Part shown: piece after piece, positions 20,350-31,673 of the stretch | Layout of the letters: the number at the start of each line of letters is the position of its first letter | How positions within the stretch are numbered: position 1 is the stretch's first letter | Source: Euglena gracilis | Lineage: Eukaryota; Euglenida; Euglenophyceae; Euglenales | Length of the DNA: 64,000 nt | Direction of reading: 5' to 3' | Assembly (NCBI GenBank): GCA_039621445.1 | Contig: CP154956.1 | Coordinates: 1,043,653 to 1,107,652, forward strand | Notes under the pieces: generated by a model | What the model was told of the DNA's origin: nothing | The model's input: only the letters and a program-made list of their open reading frames with translations | Databases searched by the model: none | Made by a program: the position numbers and the translations under genes

Positions 20350-20502
20350 CGGTCTGGGCTCGATGAGCTGATTGGCCGGGAGTACATCGGGATGGACATG
20401 CACCGAATGATTCAGTTCTGCAGTGGCGTGGTCAGCATGTGCCCTGAAGTTTTGAATGAATCCCACCACCACATGGCATTCAGGTCACAATTTTTAAAAT
20501 GA
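20350..20502 (+). CDS. SulP last recognisable exon: SGLDELIGREYIGMDMHRMIQ
   Basis: Reads RSGLDELIGREYIGMDMHRM then IQFCSGVVSMCPEVLNESHH and ends at TGA 20500-20502. SG-L-ELIGRE is the end of the SulP STAS domain. An alternative is splicing at TTCAG/GTCACA (20479-20484) into a tail exon such as 21826-21952. Confidence 0.8.
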   Translation, partial: RSGLDELIGREYIGMDMHRMIQFCSGVVSMCPEVLNESHHHMAFRSQFLK

Positions 20503-21825
20503 TGTTTTTGCACTTTCAAAAAACCTCAGCTTTTAATCGCAGCATTTTTTTTTGACTTTTTGGTTCGGCAATTGATTGTTCATCCCCCCCCCCCAAACCT
20601 TTCTTGGTTGATTACTCCCCTTTTGCCCACCGATCACCCCTAAAAAACGACCCCCCCCCCCCGGTCGGGGGTTGCAGGTGCCTTCTTTCCCGGCTGGTAC
20701 ATGGTTGTTCCTTGTTTCAGAAATTCTCTCGGTGATCCCTCCGGGGAGTAATGTTCTTTTCAAGTGCAGCGATGGGAGCACCGTTGCTGCGATTGTCATT
20801 GGACCCCCCCCCCCCGCATGGGATGGGTCTGTGACCAGGGGTTGCATCCCCCCCCCCCAAGTGGGCGGAAACTGAAAACCCCTGGACGGGGGGTTTCAGT
20901 TTGCAGTTGGCTCGAGTTTTTCCAGGCATTTTCAGGATTTTGCGTGTATCTTTGTTATTCATGTGCTGAAAATATCAGTCCAGTCTTTTTTTCCCTTGTG
21001 CGTTGCCAAGAACGAAAGAAATGGTTGGAAGTTTTCCCAGGGGGGTGCACAACCCCCCCCTCCCAGTCGGGGTTGTTGGAACCCTGTCAGTGGGCAAGGG
21101 GGGGGGGGCGTATTTCTACCGGGGGGGGGGGAAATTGGATGCCAAAAAAAATGATTGGGAAAAAATTGGCGTTCAGAAATCCTGCCAAATTTTCCCGGGC
21201 CTTTTTTGAATGAAAATCCGGCCTCAAATTTTTCAAAATCACCCCTTTTCCAGTCATCTTGCAAACAAAACCTGCCAATTTTTTCCGGGCCGTTTTCAGG
21301 TTTGGCACCAATTTTTTCGGCTTCCAATTTTGTCGGGTCTAATTTTATCTAGCTTCAATTTTTTCCCCCCCGGTACTCTTTCTTTGCACAACATACCAGG
21401 TTTTGTTCATTCACATTGTCCCCCGCTTGCCCCAGTGGGTGCGTTGGCAAACAGCAACCCAAGGCCATGGCCATCTTTTCTAGTGTGTATGTGACGCCTG
21501 CTGCTCCAGAAGCAGTCGGATTTGTTGCGTGACACCAGCATCCGGTGGACCAGTGCTATTCAGAGCCAAGGGATTGGTTTCTTTCTGTTTCATTGGTTTC
21601 CCATCATTTGGGTGTTTATTGGGGCGTTTGGGATGAATTTGTCAAAGGTGTTTTCTGGGAACAAAATCCCCCCCACAAAGTATCAAAAAATTATTTTTGT
21701 TTTCCCATTTAGGGGACCCTGAAGCCCCCCCCAACTGGGGGCGTTTTTCTGGTGAGTGGTGAAATGGCCAGTCGTCTATTATATTGTCCAAACTTCACGC
21801 TGAACACGTGGTGCAATATTTCTGC
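20503..21825 (+). other. Intergenic or intronic stretch, nothing firmly coding
   Basis: C/G tracts, T-rich sequence (21130-21370) and one short open block MAIFSSVYVTPAAPEAVGFVA (about 21468-21530) that I cannot place. Confidence 0.4.
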
Positions 21826-21952
21826 ATGGCGCTCGCGGCGCCAAAGGGTGAAGGACATGAGATGAAGTCCGTCGGATCTGACGAGGAGGAGGTCCCGCTT
21901 CAGTCTCGGGAATCACAAGGCGGCCCAGTGACAAATGAGGAGGTTGCTGGGC
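21826..21952 (+). CDS. Candidate exon, acidic hydrophilic peptide
   Basis: From ATG 21826 the frame reads MALAAPKGEGHEMKSVGSDE then EEVPLQSRESQGGPVTNEEV and AGQ before GTCTGT. The composition is normal protein-like and free of the C/G runs that make the shadow frames. It could be the first exon of a new gene or the cytosolic tail of the SulP gene. No domain recognised. Confidence 0.35.
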
Positions 21953-22589
21953 AAGTCTGTACAGGAATCCACAACCGTATCTAGATATGGGTGGTGGGTG
22001 GGGGTCGACCCCCCCCACCACCTCTTCCCGTATTTCTGGGGGCGCCATTTTTTTCGGTCGAGTTTTATTTTATTTCGGTGCTCAAGGAATATTTCCTTGG
22101 GTGGTGCCATGGTGCGGGTGGGGGCCTCATTTCACTGTCACAGTGACCAAAGGCAGCAAAAAACAAATCATCTTGTGGCAATTTCGCTGAGCAAACTGCA
22201 GTTTCTGTCCTCATTCTCTCTTGACTCCGTCATTGGACAGTCAGGGGATTTCGCGGCCCCCTTGTCAAAGCATCAGCCCCAAGCACCCCCCAGGGGGTCT
22301 GCTGAAGAAAAGGTGCAATTTGCACAATTTCGCATTTTTGTGTAATTTGCATTTTATTGCCCAAGGAAAAATTTGTGGAAAGTCTCACTTTTTTGCAAAA
22401 TTGGTGCTCTTTTTTTCGGGCAATTGCGCATGCAAGTTGCCCTGCTACTCGACAACTGGAATTTGCATGGTACGCATTTTAAACCCCGTTCGGGATCTTT
22501 GAGGTGGATGGCCCATTTTCAAGCACCTGACAAAAAAACCGCATTTATTATTACAGTATTTATTTATTTACTTGGTTTTCATTTCCAGT

Positions 22590-22740
22590 GGGGGTTGCTC
22601 ATGCTGGTGTCCCAGTACACCCCACGCCTGCGCCGGTCTGTGTGCCCAGCACTCCAGCCCCCGCGGGGACGGCAGTTCCTCCTCTTCAAGCAGTGCCCCC
22701 CGGACCCATCCCTCCACCTCTGGCACGGCCACCACCGGTG
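22590..22740 (+). CDS. Candidate exon, proline-rich
   Basis: After TTTTCATTTCCAG the frame VAHAGVPVHPTPAPVCVPST continues PAPAGTAVPPLQAVPPGPIP and PPLARPPP, ending CACCACCG/GTGAAG. Both splice sites look canonical. Two other frames are also open. Proline-rich linkers bind SH3/WW domains, but that is only a general property. Confidence 0.35.
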
Positions 22741-24441
22741 AAGGCTGGATGTGAATCAATGGTGTTTCGATCAGGCCTCCATCCCAATGACAGGCCAAGC
22801 CAAGCCCACCCCAGGGGTTGATAATCCCGGAGACGTTGGGGTGGGGGTGGAGGTGCCTGTCTGGTAAACAGCAGCTTGCATGTTTATCCAGCCTGGTTTT
22901 ACCAGAATTGGACAAAAAAACCCATCTTTATTCGTTTTATTTCATTTATATTTATTGTTAAATGATATATTAGCATATGTCAATATCACATTCTATACAA
23001 TACAGCACATTGGGGCTCCAAAAATGTGGTGGGGGGTCCGACGCCTTCCTCCTTTCTGTTTTCCAGGGGCGGCGGAAATCCCATGCGTGGTGGGGGTGGA
23101 ACCCACCCCCGGCCCTCCTGTTTTTCGTGAGACGCCGGCTTTCAGTCCAAGTTTTTTCTTTCGTTGTGTTTGGCGTCAAAGGAATTTTCTTTGCGCAGTC
23201 CCATACCATATGGCACAGGTCGCAGTGGGCTGAATGGCAGTTCCTGATTGATTTTTTGATCGCCTATTTTTTAATTCCCCCCCCCCCCTGTCTAAGCCCA
23301 CCCTTGTCTAAGCACCCCCCCCCCCCGGTTCTTACCCATCTTTTTAAAGGTCATCGTCACGGGGAGGTTTATTTTGTGTGCATTTTTTAAGGGAAATTTC
23401 TCAAAAATTTCGAAATCTTTGCAACTTCTGAGACCTGATTTGATTTCTGCATCCAAATGTGTGCAAGTTCAACAGTGGACCTCCAAAATAAGGGGAATTT
23501 TCCCTTTTCGGTGCGAAGCGCCGAATTTTTTTTGCAGTCAAATTTTTCACCCTTGTCTAAGCACCACACCCCTGGTTCTTACCCATAGTTTGGCAAAATA
23601 AGCACCCCCCCCCCCCGTTCTTACCCATCTTTTCCGGTGCTTAGACAAGGGGGGAGGTCAGATCCCGCAGCAAAATTTTTTAAAATTTTTTTTCACTGCT
23701 GTCTACTGCTTTGGGCGGCCAAACCGGACTTAAAATTCGTCACGGGATGACCCGAAGTCGACTAAGACAAGGGCACCTGACCTTGTTGGCCCTAGCCATG
23801 GGGCCTGGCTCTGAGGGAATGCAAGTGATGGGAAGGTATTGGCAGTCGTCGAGCCACCCTGACTGGATGCAACCAGGGCATTCCAGCACTGCTCCCAAGG
23901 GGCGAAGGTTCAGTTGCTCTTTCTGCGATACAGAATCTGCCCACAACCCTGTGAAGTGTGCCTCTGAGTTTCAATTTGGTTTTTTTTTTTAGCTTTCTCT
24001 CTTTTTTTTCACACATCTGGACCAAATCATGGCCGTACCTGACCCCAATGGGAAAACCCCAATGGGAAATTGTCATGCCCGTGAATTTGTCAGGGTTCCA
24101 TCAGGGTCCCGCCTGGGTCCCTGATACTGCCTAACCTGTCAGGATCATTTTTTTCATTGATTTTCCCTCGAAATGCCCTCCTTGGGAAACCGTCGGGGTC
24201 TTTGGCACCGGCTAATCCGTCTTGATAGGAAGTTGTCAGGGTCCCCGGTACCGGCCAAACAGGTGACAAGGTCAGTCACGTGTTTCATTCTCTCCCGGGA
24301 AAGGTGTGGAAATTCGACTCTTGACCTACCTTCCTGACACAGGGTCTCCGCCGTGCCCGAATTTGAATTTTGTTAAAAGTTTGGCTGCTGAGATTCCTAT
24401 AAATCGGAAAATAAGCTCCGCCTGTGTGCCATGGTGCGGGG

Positions 24442-24555
24442 CAGGCCGTATTTTAGTCGGCTGCCGATCCCACCCCGTGGGGGGGGGGGGTGCCTGCCTG
24501 GGCAGGCACTCCGGACCCCCCTCCCCCCCCCCTGGGGTTGGTAAAAAACAGCCTG
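24442..24555. mobile_element. Short hAT-like MITE with perfect 8-bp TSD (GTGCGGGG)
   Basis: Left CAGGCCGTATTTTAG, right GTAAAAAACAGCCTG. GTGCGGGG is duplicated at 24434-24441 and 24556-24563. 114 bp, no hairpin core. A related right end lies at about 27762-27780. Confidence 0.85.
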
Positions 24556-24581
24556 GTGCGGGGTTTGCCAATCTGCGGAAC

Positions 24582-24693
24582 CCAAATGCACCGCGCATTC
24601 CAGAAGATGGGGTGCCCTCCGGCAGTGCCTTTACACACAACGCCTGGCCTGTCGTTGCCTTCTGTGTCCTGATCATCGGATGCTGCGCGGGCT
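24582..24693 (+). CDS. Candidate exon, membrane-spanning segment
   Basis: Reads APRIPEDGVPSGSAFTHNAW then PVVAFCVLIIGCCAG and a TAA. PVVAFCVLIIGCCA is a good transmembrane helix. It may join the block at 25800-25890 (AAAKGRVDSITASAVLCLLS). Function unknown. Confidence 0.3.
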
Positions 24694-25799
24694 AACCCCA
24701 ACCCCGGTCCCTCCTCATAGTTGTATGGTGAGGTTTTGTGTGGGTCTTCATCAATGACCAGTCTTTTCCCACCCCCTCAAGGGAGCTTTTGGTTTAATTG
24801 AATTGCCAGATTTCATCGGGGGGTTTGATTTTTCGCCCTGGAGGTTGTCAACATTCCGCCACTTTTTGAAAAAATTGAAAACCCCCCAAAAAAACCCAGA
24901 GAAAAGTCTCAGTAAAATTTGATTGTGCCAAAAATTTGATCCAATTTTTTTGAGCATCTTTTTTTCACCGCAGCAGGCTTTTGCTTAAGGGATTGCAGTA
25001 CCCCCCCCCCACCCCCGGGAGGGGCTGGACTGCAGCTAGTCCAAATTTGGCTAGTGGGTTTTCTAGCAGACCCCCCGGGGGGGGGTCTGCTAGCAGGGCT
25101 AGCTAGTGGAAATTTTTTTTTCCAGTGACGGGCACGAAATTTTTTTGACCCCCCAAAAATGGCCAAAAATGCCCGTTTTTGGCCATTTTTGGGAATTCTT
25201 GGAACAAAATCAGCCAAAGACCTGTTAAAAACCTCATTTTTCCTCCGCCTTTTTTTTTTAAACCTGAAATTTTTTTGTGAAAAAAATGTGGTTTTCCATA
25301 AAAAAAATCATGTATTTTCATTTTTCAAAAAAAATTCAAAATTTCCCTGGCCAAAATCCATGTCACAAGATTTCAATTTTACAAAATTTTTGAGAACGCT
25401 GTGGTGGGTGGGGGGTCGACCCCCCCACCAAGCCCTCCCATTCTGTCCTGCTGGGAGGTCCACTAGTTGAAAGTTGGAAAGGGTTTTCCAGAGACCAGCA
25501 AAAAACAAGCAAAGCATTGGAGAAGGGCTCATTTTTCAAGTTTTTTTTTGGAACAAAATGGACCTTCAAACCCCCAGTTTCCATCCGCTTAATGCGCCGG
25601 AGGAATTTTTTTCCAGTCAGGGGACCCCCCCCCCCCGAGATCCAGTGATTTTTTGGGATTTCCCAGCGGAAACCCCAATACAGTGGACCCCCTGCGAGGG
25701 GTCTTTTAACAAAGGTGTGGGCCGCAACAGGATGGCGGGGGATGCAGACGCTCTTTTTTTTTGGCGAAATTTGTGTGTTTTTTTTTGCGAAACACCGGA

Positions 25800-25890
25800 A
25801 CATACGCAGCGGCGAAGGGCCGGGTGGACAGCATCACTGCCTCAGCTGTTCTCTGTCTTCTTTCCCTGTCGTATGCTGAGAGAGTCCTGG
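25800..25890 (+). CDS. Candidate exon, hydrophobic segment
   Basis: Reads TYAAAKGRVDSITASAVLCL then LSLSYAERVLG. Part of an unidentified membrane protein if real; edges unknown. Confidence 0.25.
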
Positions 25891-26284
25891 GGGGGTGGCT
25901 GCAGGGGCCCCTGGACCTGTGCCCGTCAGGTTGCTGGCTCACTCAGGGAGGGCTGCCAAGGAGCGGGGTTGACTGGTATGGCTCCCTCCCTGCTTGCCAG
26001 GGAGCCAAACCGTTGTTTTCGGTGTGTATTTATGGTGACGGCATGGGTGTTTTGAATGGAGTTTTGCCTGACCCCCCCCTGTGCAAGCCGCACCGTGTTG
26101 TTGAAGCCGCACTGTGTTGTCGCAGCGGCAATGACATTTTTTTGGAGCATAGTGTGAAATTACCACAGGGTGTCAAAAATATTGGTTTTGTGTGTGCTAT
26201 ATTATATTTGAACTGCTTTTCTCTCAAATTTGATATTTGGCCCAAAATGTGGTTTGATTCGCAAAAATTGTGTTGTTATTGTTG

Positions 26285-26393
26285 TTCGTCAATGGAACCT
26301 GCGTCCAATTGCTTTCGTGTGGGACCTCGTGGAGCAGTTGCATGTGACGTCGCACTCCCTGCCACTGACTGAGTATTTCCAAGGTTGTTGTTT
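26285..26393 (+). CDS. Candidate exon, unknown protein
   Basis: Reads RQWNLRPIAFVWDLVEQLHV then TSHSLPLTEYFQ before AAGGTTG. Protein-like composition in T-rich surroundings; no family recognised. Confidence 0.3.
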
Positions 26394-26679
26394 TTTTGCC
26401 AACGGTTGCTATCCATGTGACAGTGAGTCCTTGTGGAATTCACATGAAGGTTTTGCCCTCTCCTGAGCTGATCAATGGGTTTCATTGCTACCAGGGAGGG
26501 GGGAAATATGCACCATGTTGTTTTTGCAGTTTTTTTGCAGTTTTCACATTTTGGGTTTTCACTTTTTGCAATTTTTTTGCAGTTTTTTTTTATATTTTTG
26601 GGAAATTTGAGGTGTTTATCTTAAGGTGCTCTGCCCCTTCTTCCTGGGCCATATATTTGAAGGATGTTTCTTAAGAGAA

Positions 26680-26830
26680 AGCAGCATCAGTTGATGTCCT
26701 TGGTACCATCATTGTTGCTTTCATTGGTCGTGTTGTTGCCCCCAATTATCTTGCCACTTGCCTTGCACAGGGCCAAAATTGCTCCCCAAACCAAAATTGT
26801 ACCATCTGCAGCCTGTGCATGCGGTGACAG
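26680..26830 (+). CDS. Candidate exon, membrane segment plus Cys-rich tail
   Basis: Reads AASVDVLGTIIVAFIGRVVA then PNYLATCLAQGQNCSPNQNC and TICSLCMR. It loosely recalls the IGRLRPHFLDVC region of lipid phosphate phosphatases but lacks the KxxxxxxRP residues, so no function is assigned. Confidence 0.3.
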
Positions 26831-27810
26831 GTGCCACAATGCTTATTTTGGCAAGTGTCATTTGTACACTCCCGAGCATATTTTAGTGCAAATTTTGCAT
26901 AATTTCTCCAAAATGTTTGGATGGAATTGATTGATTGCTCTCATTTTTGCCATTGTCAGCTTCAAAATTTGTGCAAAAAATGCTTGGCCGCAATTTACGT
27001 TGTTTTGCATGTTCTTTTCAGTTTTGCATCTTTGCATGCCTTGCATTTGTATGTATGTTTTTTTTTTGCATATTTTGCACCATTTCAGCTTGTTTGTTGT
27101 TACTTTTTTTGAAGTGCAATTTTTTTTCCAGTTTTTTTTTGCAGTTTTTTGCAGTGCAGTTTTTTGACCGGCCCACGAGCAAACGTTTTTCCCTGCAAAA
27201 TTGTCTTTTTCGTATGGTGGTTTACAACCAGAAGAGCACACTTTTGGTGAGGAATATGTGGATTGGGGTGTTTGTTTCTCTTTGCTTTTTTGGATGATTC
27301 ATCCAGATTTGCGGTATGTGGGCTCAAGGATGGGGAAAATGACCCCCTGGGCTGTTGAGCCCAATTTGACCACAAAAACGCGATTTTTTGGGGTTTTTTT
27401 TTAACGCCCCCAAAAATTTCTTGCCGCTTTACGCCGGAATTTTTTTTTCGCACGGGGGGGTCCATACCCTGATACCCCTCCCCCTTCCTCCGCTCATTTA
27501 ATACCCCCCCCCCCTAAGTTCACCCTCCTCTGTTGGGCCCAACTTCAATAACACAGGGACTGAGGGGGAGGTTGTAACAGGGAAACTCCCGCAAGACTCC
27601 CCGCGTTGGTGAACAGAGCCTGTTCCCTGATGATTCCTCTGGGGGGTGAGGTCCAGAAACAAGTTATTGACTGGCCCTCCTCTTCGTGAGAGGGGGTTGG
27701 AGGTCGGCTCAAAATTGTGTGATTCTTGCATCAGGGGCGGGCTCCTTTTTCCCGACCCGGGGTTGGCAAAAAGAAGCCTGATCTGCAGCATGATTTTTCA
27801 GTGTCTGAAT

Positions 27811-28129
27811 CATACCATTGCTTAACACCTGTCCTACCCCACCCCCTGGGGGGGTGACTGACTGGTTTTTTCATAGTGACTGACTGGTTTTTTGGCTCAG
27901 AGCCCCCCCCCCCCCCCTCCCCGGTGGGGTAGGCCCGAAAATGAAAACGTGGCGGGCCCGGCGCCGAAGGCGCCGGAAATTTTTTGGATATTTTGAGATT
28001 TTTGGGCAAATTTTCATTGCATCCTGAAGAGTGGCTGACCCCCCCCCCTGGGGGTAAAGTGACTGACTGGTTTTTTCAGAGTGGAAAGTGACCCCCCCCC
28101 CCCCCCGGGGGTCGCTAAGCAATGGTATG
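27811..28129. mobile_element. hAT-like MITE with perfect 8-bp TSD (GTCTGAAT)
   Basis: Ends CATACCATTGCTTA and TAAGCAATGGTATG. GTCTGAAT is duplicated at 27803-27810 and 28130-28137. Core GGCGCCGAAGGCGCCGG (about 27960-27976) and repeated GTGACTGACTGG units, as in 3354-3712. Confidence 0.95.
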
Positions 28130-28657
28130 GTCTGAATGCACCGGGGGGGGGGGGCACTGGCAGCACCGGCTAAACTTTCCGCTGGGTCACACTCAGCAGC
28201 CCGCCGCATGTGTTGTGTATGTGATGCTAACCCACTGTGTCGGCGGTGTCCTCTGCGGATCTCCCCAGCCTGCACCTCCTCCGGCAGTAGAGGTTTTGTC
28301 CCAAAGGGAAAGTGGCTGGCATTATTATATTTACATTTCGTTTGATTGGCATATTACGTGGCCAAAACTTGGTCCTTTTTTTGAAAACGTCATTGCTGAC
28401 CCCGTCTACACACCACGCTTTTTAGCACCTTCCCCCCCCCCCGACTCTTAAGATCATTCCCCCTTATTTTGGAGCTCCACTGTTGTTCGAGAAAATTCCT
28501 TCGATAAATGCACACAGAATCCGCCTCCTTGAGAAGATAATCTTTGAAAAGATGAGCTTTTCGGCCCGACACAGCAATTTTTTTTTCAAGTCAAAACACC
28601 AGCCCCCCGAGTTCCAAGTTCTTATTCATCTTTTTAAACACCCCCCCCCCCCGGTTT

Positions 28658-28940
28658 TGTGGTGATGTGGGGGGCGCTGCCTGTGGAGGTCTCCAACACG
28701 GGTGCCTACTCCACGTGCTTGCCCACCTGCCTGCATTACATCCCTTTGCGCCTAACCATTTTTCCTGGCCCCAGGGGTGGACCGCACTGCAGTCCTCCGG
28801 CGGATCCGTGGGTGTCGCACCGCGTGGGCGGGGAATGCACCGAAAAAGGGGACTCTGTTGAGCTCTGGTTTGTGATGGAAAAGGATGAAGAAGCTTTCCC
28901 CCTCTCGGCAATTGTGTCCATGACCAGGTTCAATTGTTGA
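28658..28940 (+). CDS. Candidate exons, extracellular-like segment
   Basis: Blocks MWGALPVEVSNTGAYSTCLP, VSHRVGGECTEKGDSVELWF and VMEKDEEAFPLSAIVSMTR are open with little C/G bias. The same unknown gene as the preceding candidates is possible. No domain recognised. Confidence 0.3.
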
Positions 28941-29111
28941 AGTCCTCATCATTTTGACTTCACAGTATGACAATTGTCGATTTGTGCACTGTCATGCCTT
29001 TTTTTGTGCAATATTTGGCTGTTTGGCGGTTTGATGATCAGTTGGATTTTAAGTGGAAGTGAAGTAACCCAATTGCGAGTGTGCTTTTCCTCGGTGCATT
29101 CCACTTTTTGC

Positions 29112-29275
29112 CCCTCAGTTGAATTGCGTTGCCCTGTCATGCGGCAGCCAAACGTCCACGGGTCCCTTCATAATGGCACAGGACCAATTGTCCAAAAGGA
29201 TTTCGAGTTTCCCACCAGAACCTTTCAGCTCAAATTTTTTCCTCTGCCGGGATGCAAACTGTTCAAAGTCTCTGA
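29112..29275 (+). CDS. Candidate exon, unknown protein
   Basis: Reads SVELRCPVMRQPNVHGSLHN then GTGPIVQKDFEFPTRTFQLK and FFPLPGCKLFKV. No family recognised. Confidence 0.25.
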
Positions 29276-29307
29276 CCTTGATGTATTATTCGCATTAAGG
29301 TTAATTA

Positions 29308-29716
29308 CCCCCCCCCCCCTAGTCGTACGACCACCCCTCATCTATGACCACCCCCCGGTCACAGGTTGCAGGTCATGGGGGTGTTATGACCACCCCCCCC
29401 GGTCACAGGTTGCAGGTTGCGAAAAAATTTAACCCCCCAAAATAAGTCCCCCCCCTGGCCGGTCCGAGCAAAAATCCATGAAATGGACCCCCCCAAAATA
29501 AGGTCCCCCCCTGCCGGCGTGAAGCGCCGGATTTTTGAAAAATGGGACATTTTGGGGGGGTAAAAAATGCCATTTTGGGACAGTTTTCACACACACCTAC
29601 GACCGCCCCCTCATCTATGACCACCCCCCGGTCACAGGTTGCAGGTTAGGGGGGTGTTATGACCACCCCCCCCGGTCACAGGTTGCAGGAACCCGGTCAT
29701 ACGACTAGGGGGGGGG
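29308..29716. mobile_element. TA-flanked TIR element (TAGTCGTACGACC family)
   Basis: Left CCCCCCCTAGTCGTACGACC, right GGTCATACGACTAGGGGGG. TA at 29306-29307 and 29717-29718. Internal repeats of CACCCCCCGGTCACAGGTTG and a GCGTGAAGCGCC core (about 29517). Confidence 0.8.
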
Positions 29717-30888
29717 TAGATAGCCCTTTTCACCACACAGTTGCATCATCCTTCATGCAAAGAATCATCATTTCCAAACACAAATGAAGAATTGCAATTC
29801 ATGTTCCACAGTTGAACAATGATGTACGCTGGAAAGAAGTTGCAAAGGGAATTGGGGGGCAGAACTGAATTTTTTGCATCCCCCCGTCCTCAGTCAAGAC
29901 AAACGGTGTCAAGTGCCGAGTGGTGAACGGGATCCTGTGATCCACCAAAGGGGTCAGGCTCGATGCTACAAGAAGTGGCCCGAAGGAGGAGGAGGAGGGA
30001 GGAGGGAGGTTTCTTTGGAAGTGTCTTCCGGTCAGGCTGGTGCGTCTGACCCGACCATCATTGCCCAAGGAAATGTCCCCCCTTGGATATTGCACGTATT
30101 GTTGCAAAACGCCACAAAGCACATGATATGACTGCAACACACAACGCTATGCATCTGAATGCACGCACGCACACATGCACACACACACTGCACCACAATT
30201 GGGCAGGTCGCTGCAGACAGCTGGGAGTTTATTCGCAACGGCCTGAAACAGATGCGTTGTGTCTAAGTGTCCGTTTAATTCTGTCTCGAGTTGGTGTAAG
30301 TTAGCGTTGTTGCGTGCAAGCTGGGGCGTGCCGAGTGGAGGGGGAGGCCCCATTTCGGCATTGCTGAGGTCAGTTCGCCCCCTTCGCCGGTCCTCCCGCT
30401 TGCTTCCAACGATTCAAGTGATCCCATCAGGGGAGTGTCTGGTTCTCAAATGACATATCTGTGTGGAGAATCCAGATAGTTTTCACAATATGTGTCAGTA
30501 AATTTGTATGATTTATTATTATGTATTATTGTTTTAATTATTATTGTTATATATATATATATATATTTCGCATTTTTAGGATTTTTTTTTAATCATTTGA
30601 AGGATATTTTGTTTGTGATTTGATGGATTATGAAAGATAGTGTTTTTATTCATAATTTGCAATGCTGTTTTGTTTTGAGGAGCATAATATTTTCCATTGT
30701 TCTGCTGCTCCCCTACATCTGGTGAAGACCCAACCGTTGCTTTCGCGTTGTGTCCATTCCCACTCTCCCTCCTCCACAACGGCGTCCGGCAGTGGACCCA
30801 GTTCCAGGGGAACAGGGGCCCTTGAACGCTGTCCGGGGCCATGGATGTGTGTGCTCGTGTGCGTGTGCATGTGCTTGCGTTTGGTGTA
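29717..30888 (+). other. Mostly non-coding; microsatellites
   Basis: Contains CACACA repeats (30163-30193), AT-rich sequence with (TA)n at about 30550-30569, and GTGTGC repeats (30845-30880). An open block SGQAGASDPTIIAQGNVPPW (about 30022-30080) is protein-like but unplaced. Confidence 0.4.
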
Positions 30889-31287
30889 AACCCCCCCCCA
30901 AAAATAAGACCGGGGGTCCATTTCATGGGTCGGTTGCTGGAAAGCCCGAGGGGGGGGTCTTATTCATGGGGGGGGTCCATTTTATGGGTTTTTGCTGGAA
31001 AAATTTTCGACCCCCCAAATGTCCAAAAATGACACCCCAAAATACCACTTTTCGAAAAATTCGGCGCTTCGCGCCAGACAAATAGGGTAAAATATATTCC
31101 CAATATATATATAGTCCCAAAATAGCAGATTTTCCGCCCAAAAATGTACCATTTTTTAAAAATCCGGCGCTTCGCGCCGGCAGGGGGGGTCTTATTCATG
31201 GGGGGGGGTCCATTTCATGGATTTTTGCTTGGACCGGCCAGGGGGGGTCCATTTTATGGGGGGGGTCTTATTTTTTGGGGGGGGGTT
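30889..31287. mobile_element. TA-flanked TIR element (AAAAATAAGACC family)
   Basis: Left AACCCCCCCCCAAAAATAAG, right CTTATTTTTTGGGGGGG..TT. TA at 30887-30888 and 31288-31289. Two hairpin cores GGCGCTTCGCGCC (about 31061 and 31165). Confidence 0.8.
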
Positions 31288-31673
31288 TATGTTGTTGCTT
31301 TTGTTGTTCATGGCCCCTCATCATTCCATCTGCTCACCATTCCACAACCCAGTTGTGGCCTCTTATACTATCCCCTATTGCCAAAGCGCCGTTTGACATG
31401 AGCAGGGCTGACTTCTGGATGGGCCTTCAGGCACCTCCTCTGTGGGGGCAAGAAAAGAAGCTTCCGGCGCTTCGCGCCGGGAGTGTGTTTTAGCACTTTC
31501 TTGGGCTCAATGTGAAATTTTGCACTCAATGGCGAGAAGTTCTGGCGACTGAAAACTGGAGGTAGAAGCGGGGGTCCCCCACCCCCCAGTTTTGGCCCCT
31601 TCCGATATTCCCATACAAGCCTCATCCTGGACCAGGCCACCCTGGAGGGTCCCGGGCTGGAGGACCGGGTTTA

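Larger units (their letters stand above)
38..20502 (+). other. SulP/SLC26-family sulphate/anion transporter gene, multi-exon, 5' end missing
   Basis: This gene-level entry covers the exons listed separately. Read in order, the exon translations follow the SulP fold. The membrane domain starts with [20 protein letters not shown] and continues through QVAFLAGLMYTAV, GWLTNFLSHSVISGFMSG, EFVMGFSCLVF, GPLLVVIVTTALTY, LLIDLLESISIARSM, GYQLNPTAEIRGLGIAN, TTTGSFSRSS and FLGVEWG. A cytoplasmic STAS domain follows (IRIDAPIYFANINPIR, LVFDLSGVAIVDGS, GLDELIGREYIGMD). The family moves sulphate, bicarbonate, chloride or related anions across membranes by proton/sodium symport or exchange; the substrate cannot be told here. 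The N-terminal cytosolic part and first helix lie upstream of the window. The conserved residues and exon order argue for a live gene rather than a processed copy. Many intron edges are not obvious GT-AG pairs, so exon ends are approximate. A CAG/GT at 20479-20484 leaves open further 3' exons. Confidence 0.9.

Noticed and set aside
26680-28260. PAP2/lipid phosphate phosphatase (IGRVVAPNYLATC and FPLGHTQQPAAC look like its motifs 1 and 2)
   Set aside because: The Lys and RP residues of motif 1 are absent, spacing is off by one, and no SRxxxxxHxxxD motif follows; coincidence is likely.
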